A DNA stretch of 64,000 nt from Agelas oroides. Its lineage: Eukaryota > Porifera > Demospongiae > Agelasida > Agelasidae. The position numbers and the translations under genes are program-made. Each line of letters begins with the position of its first letter. The stretch's first letter is position 1. Below are positions 62,704-64,000 of this stretch, piece after piece. The stretch spans positions 4,166,136 through 4,230,135 of the forward strand of contig OX422183.1 of the NCBI GenBank assembly GCA_949130485.1, written 5' to 3'. The notes beneath the pieces were generated by a model. The model ran no database searches, was not told where the DNA came from, and saw only the letters and a list, made by a program, of their open reading frames with translations.

Positions 62704-64000
62704 CTACGGTAGTTCTCGGAGGGGCTGAGTCAGGTCAGCAAGGGTGGGGGAAAATTTACTCAGCTGGTTTGCCATCCCCAGAAAGCAGCGTACATCACCA
62801 GTTGGAGCTGGTACCGTCTGTATGGCCATGACCTTGTTTTGGTCAGGTCGGATTCCCTCACTGTCAATGACTTGTTCCAGAAACGTGACCTGCTTCTGTG
62901 AGAACTGACATTTCTCGATGTTCAAAGTCACTCCTGCATCTTGGAGCTAGTGGAGAACCTTGTTAAGGCATTTGTCATGTTCCTCCTGGGTTTTACTGTG
63001 GACCAAGAAGTCATCAATCATGCAGACCACTCCACTTAGGCCACTCAGGGTCTTGGACATTCGCCACTGAAAGTGCTCTGGAGCACTAGTGATCCCAAAT
63101 GGTAGTTGGTAGAAGCAAAATCGCTCAAATGGGGTTATGAAGGTGGTAAGCAATGCAGATTCGGGAGAGAGGGGTTTTTGCCAAAATCCAGAGTTGGCAT
63201 CTAACTTAGTAAACACCTGGGCTCCTGCATGCTGGGCCATTGTCGATTCGACTGCGGGTAGTGGATGTTTTTCCCTACGCACACACTGGACTGGTTCAGT
63301 GGGGTCAAGTCCACACAGATTTTCACTTTTCCATTCGCCTTGGGAGCAACAACCATGCCTGCACACCACGTAGTTGGCTCATTCACTTTGGCAATGACTC
63401 TGCTCCGATGTTCCCTAGCATGGGTTGGCAACTTTCCACACCTGGAAAACACTGGGCTACTGACAGGTTACCTCTGAGGGGTTGCTCTATTCACATGCAG
63501 GCTTTGAGGGATCGCTTGGCTTTGTCTGCCATTTGTCCTCTGGCCAGGCCCTTGTTTCCGTTGGATGGCTCCAATAGGGGTATTAGGTTTCCCCGCACTT
63601 ATGCCCAGCAGTAAGGGCTGCTGTTGTTTTGATAGCTTCTGATTGGCGCACCTGCATTACGGCTTTCTCAAGTGTGAGGTCCGGATCAAGCTGCAATTTT
63701 TAGTGTTCTGCAAATCCATAGAGTGCTGTAATGAAGGCGTCGACGGGCTCTCCTTCTTCTTTGCGCATGTTGAACTTAGCCCACTCAGAAATGACGTTCC
63801 TTCGTTTGTTGAAATGCAATTCGAATTGGCTATCACCACATCGTACTTTTTGGAGTCACGTTCCTAAACTCCGAACGACCGCAGGATGTCGTCTGCGTCA
63901 TCTCCCATGGAGTAGATCAAAGTGTTAACCTGTGCCTCGTTGTCTTTTTCTTTGAGGCCATACACTTGGTCGGAAATGCTCGAAGCGACGACTCCATCTC
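62704..64000 (-). pseudogene. Ty3/Gypsy retrotransposon remnant, gag to reverse transcriptase
   Basis: Minus strand, entering from the right edge. 63870-63600 has a Gag-like block (EWAKFNMRKEEGEPVDAFIT, LTLEKAVMQVRQSE). 63452-63200 has the RT start (KVKICVDLTPLNQ). 63200-62947 has TKLDANSGFWQ, LPFGITSAPEHFQ and the active-site MIDDFLVH (usual Y/F-V/L-DD, here I before DD). 62931-62704 has CQFSQKQVTFLEQVIDSEGI. Frame changes, a stop at 62946 and a missing protease region between gag and RT show it is dead. LTRs are not in view. Confidence 0.85.

Overview
The window is animal nuclear DNA. It has spliced genes with GT-AG introns, metazoan domain combinations (ankyrin arrays; P-loop GTPase-COR-Ig-death domain), and animal-type LTR and DNA transposons. 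The domain mix, the small introns, and the very high load of foldback elements and minisatellites fit a sponge (demosponge). That placement is inference; no marker gene here proves it.

Layout. 0-15.2 kb is the gene-rich part. A long ankyrin-repeat ORF runs in from the left edge. It is followed on the same strand by a multi-exon gene encoding a Roc-like GTPase with a COR-like region, an Ig domain, a Pro-rich linker, a death domain, a C-terminal transmembrane helix and a 12-residue tail. An intact BEL/Pao retrotransposon (8752-14898, minus strand) with identical LTRs and a 5-bp target duplication sits in an intron of this gene. 15.2-37.7 kb is mostly repeats: foldback elements (one family with clear 9-bp target duplications), a roughly 5.3-kb element bounded by matching inverted ends and CAACCTTGT-rich arrays, a decayed Tc1 transposase with an internal 14-residue amplification, a LINE fragment split by a TTAA-flanked element, several minisatellites and fragments of unknown genes. 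37,705-41,490 is a complete DNA transposon with TA target duplication. It carries an intact DD34E Tc1-type transposase and a second, spliced gene for a coiled-coil plus BEN-domain protein; its ends are packed with CTCGCGAG-type sites. A short non-coding relative with the same ends lies 0.75 kb upstream (36,219-36,951). 41.5-64 kb is again repeat-rich: two related 30-bp minisatellites, 90-, 48-, 79- and 237-bp tandem arrays, remains of a Crypton-like tyrosine recombinase, scattered exon-like fragments on the minus strand, and a decayed Ty3/Gypsy element running off the right edge.

How it fits together. The only apparently complete cellular transcription unit is the GTPase/Ig/death-domain gene. 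Its exon phases agree from the Ig exon to the stop, but its GTPase exon carries breaks. The most interesting unit is the transposon that encodes both a transposase and a BEN-domain protein. BEN proteins are sequence-specific DNA binders, and the BEN protein BANP recognises TCTCGCGAGA. The dense CTCGCGAG sites at the element's ends therefore suggest, but do not prove, an element-encoded DNA-binding partner acting on the element's own termini or promoters. All exon models here are read by eye from splice signals and frame, without transcript support.
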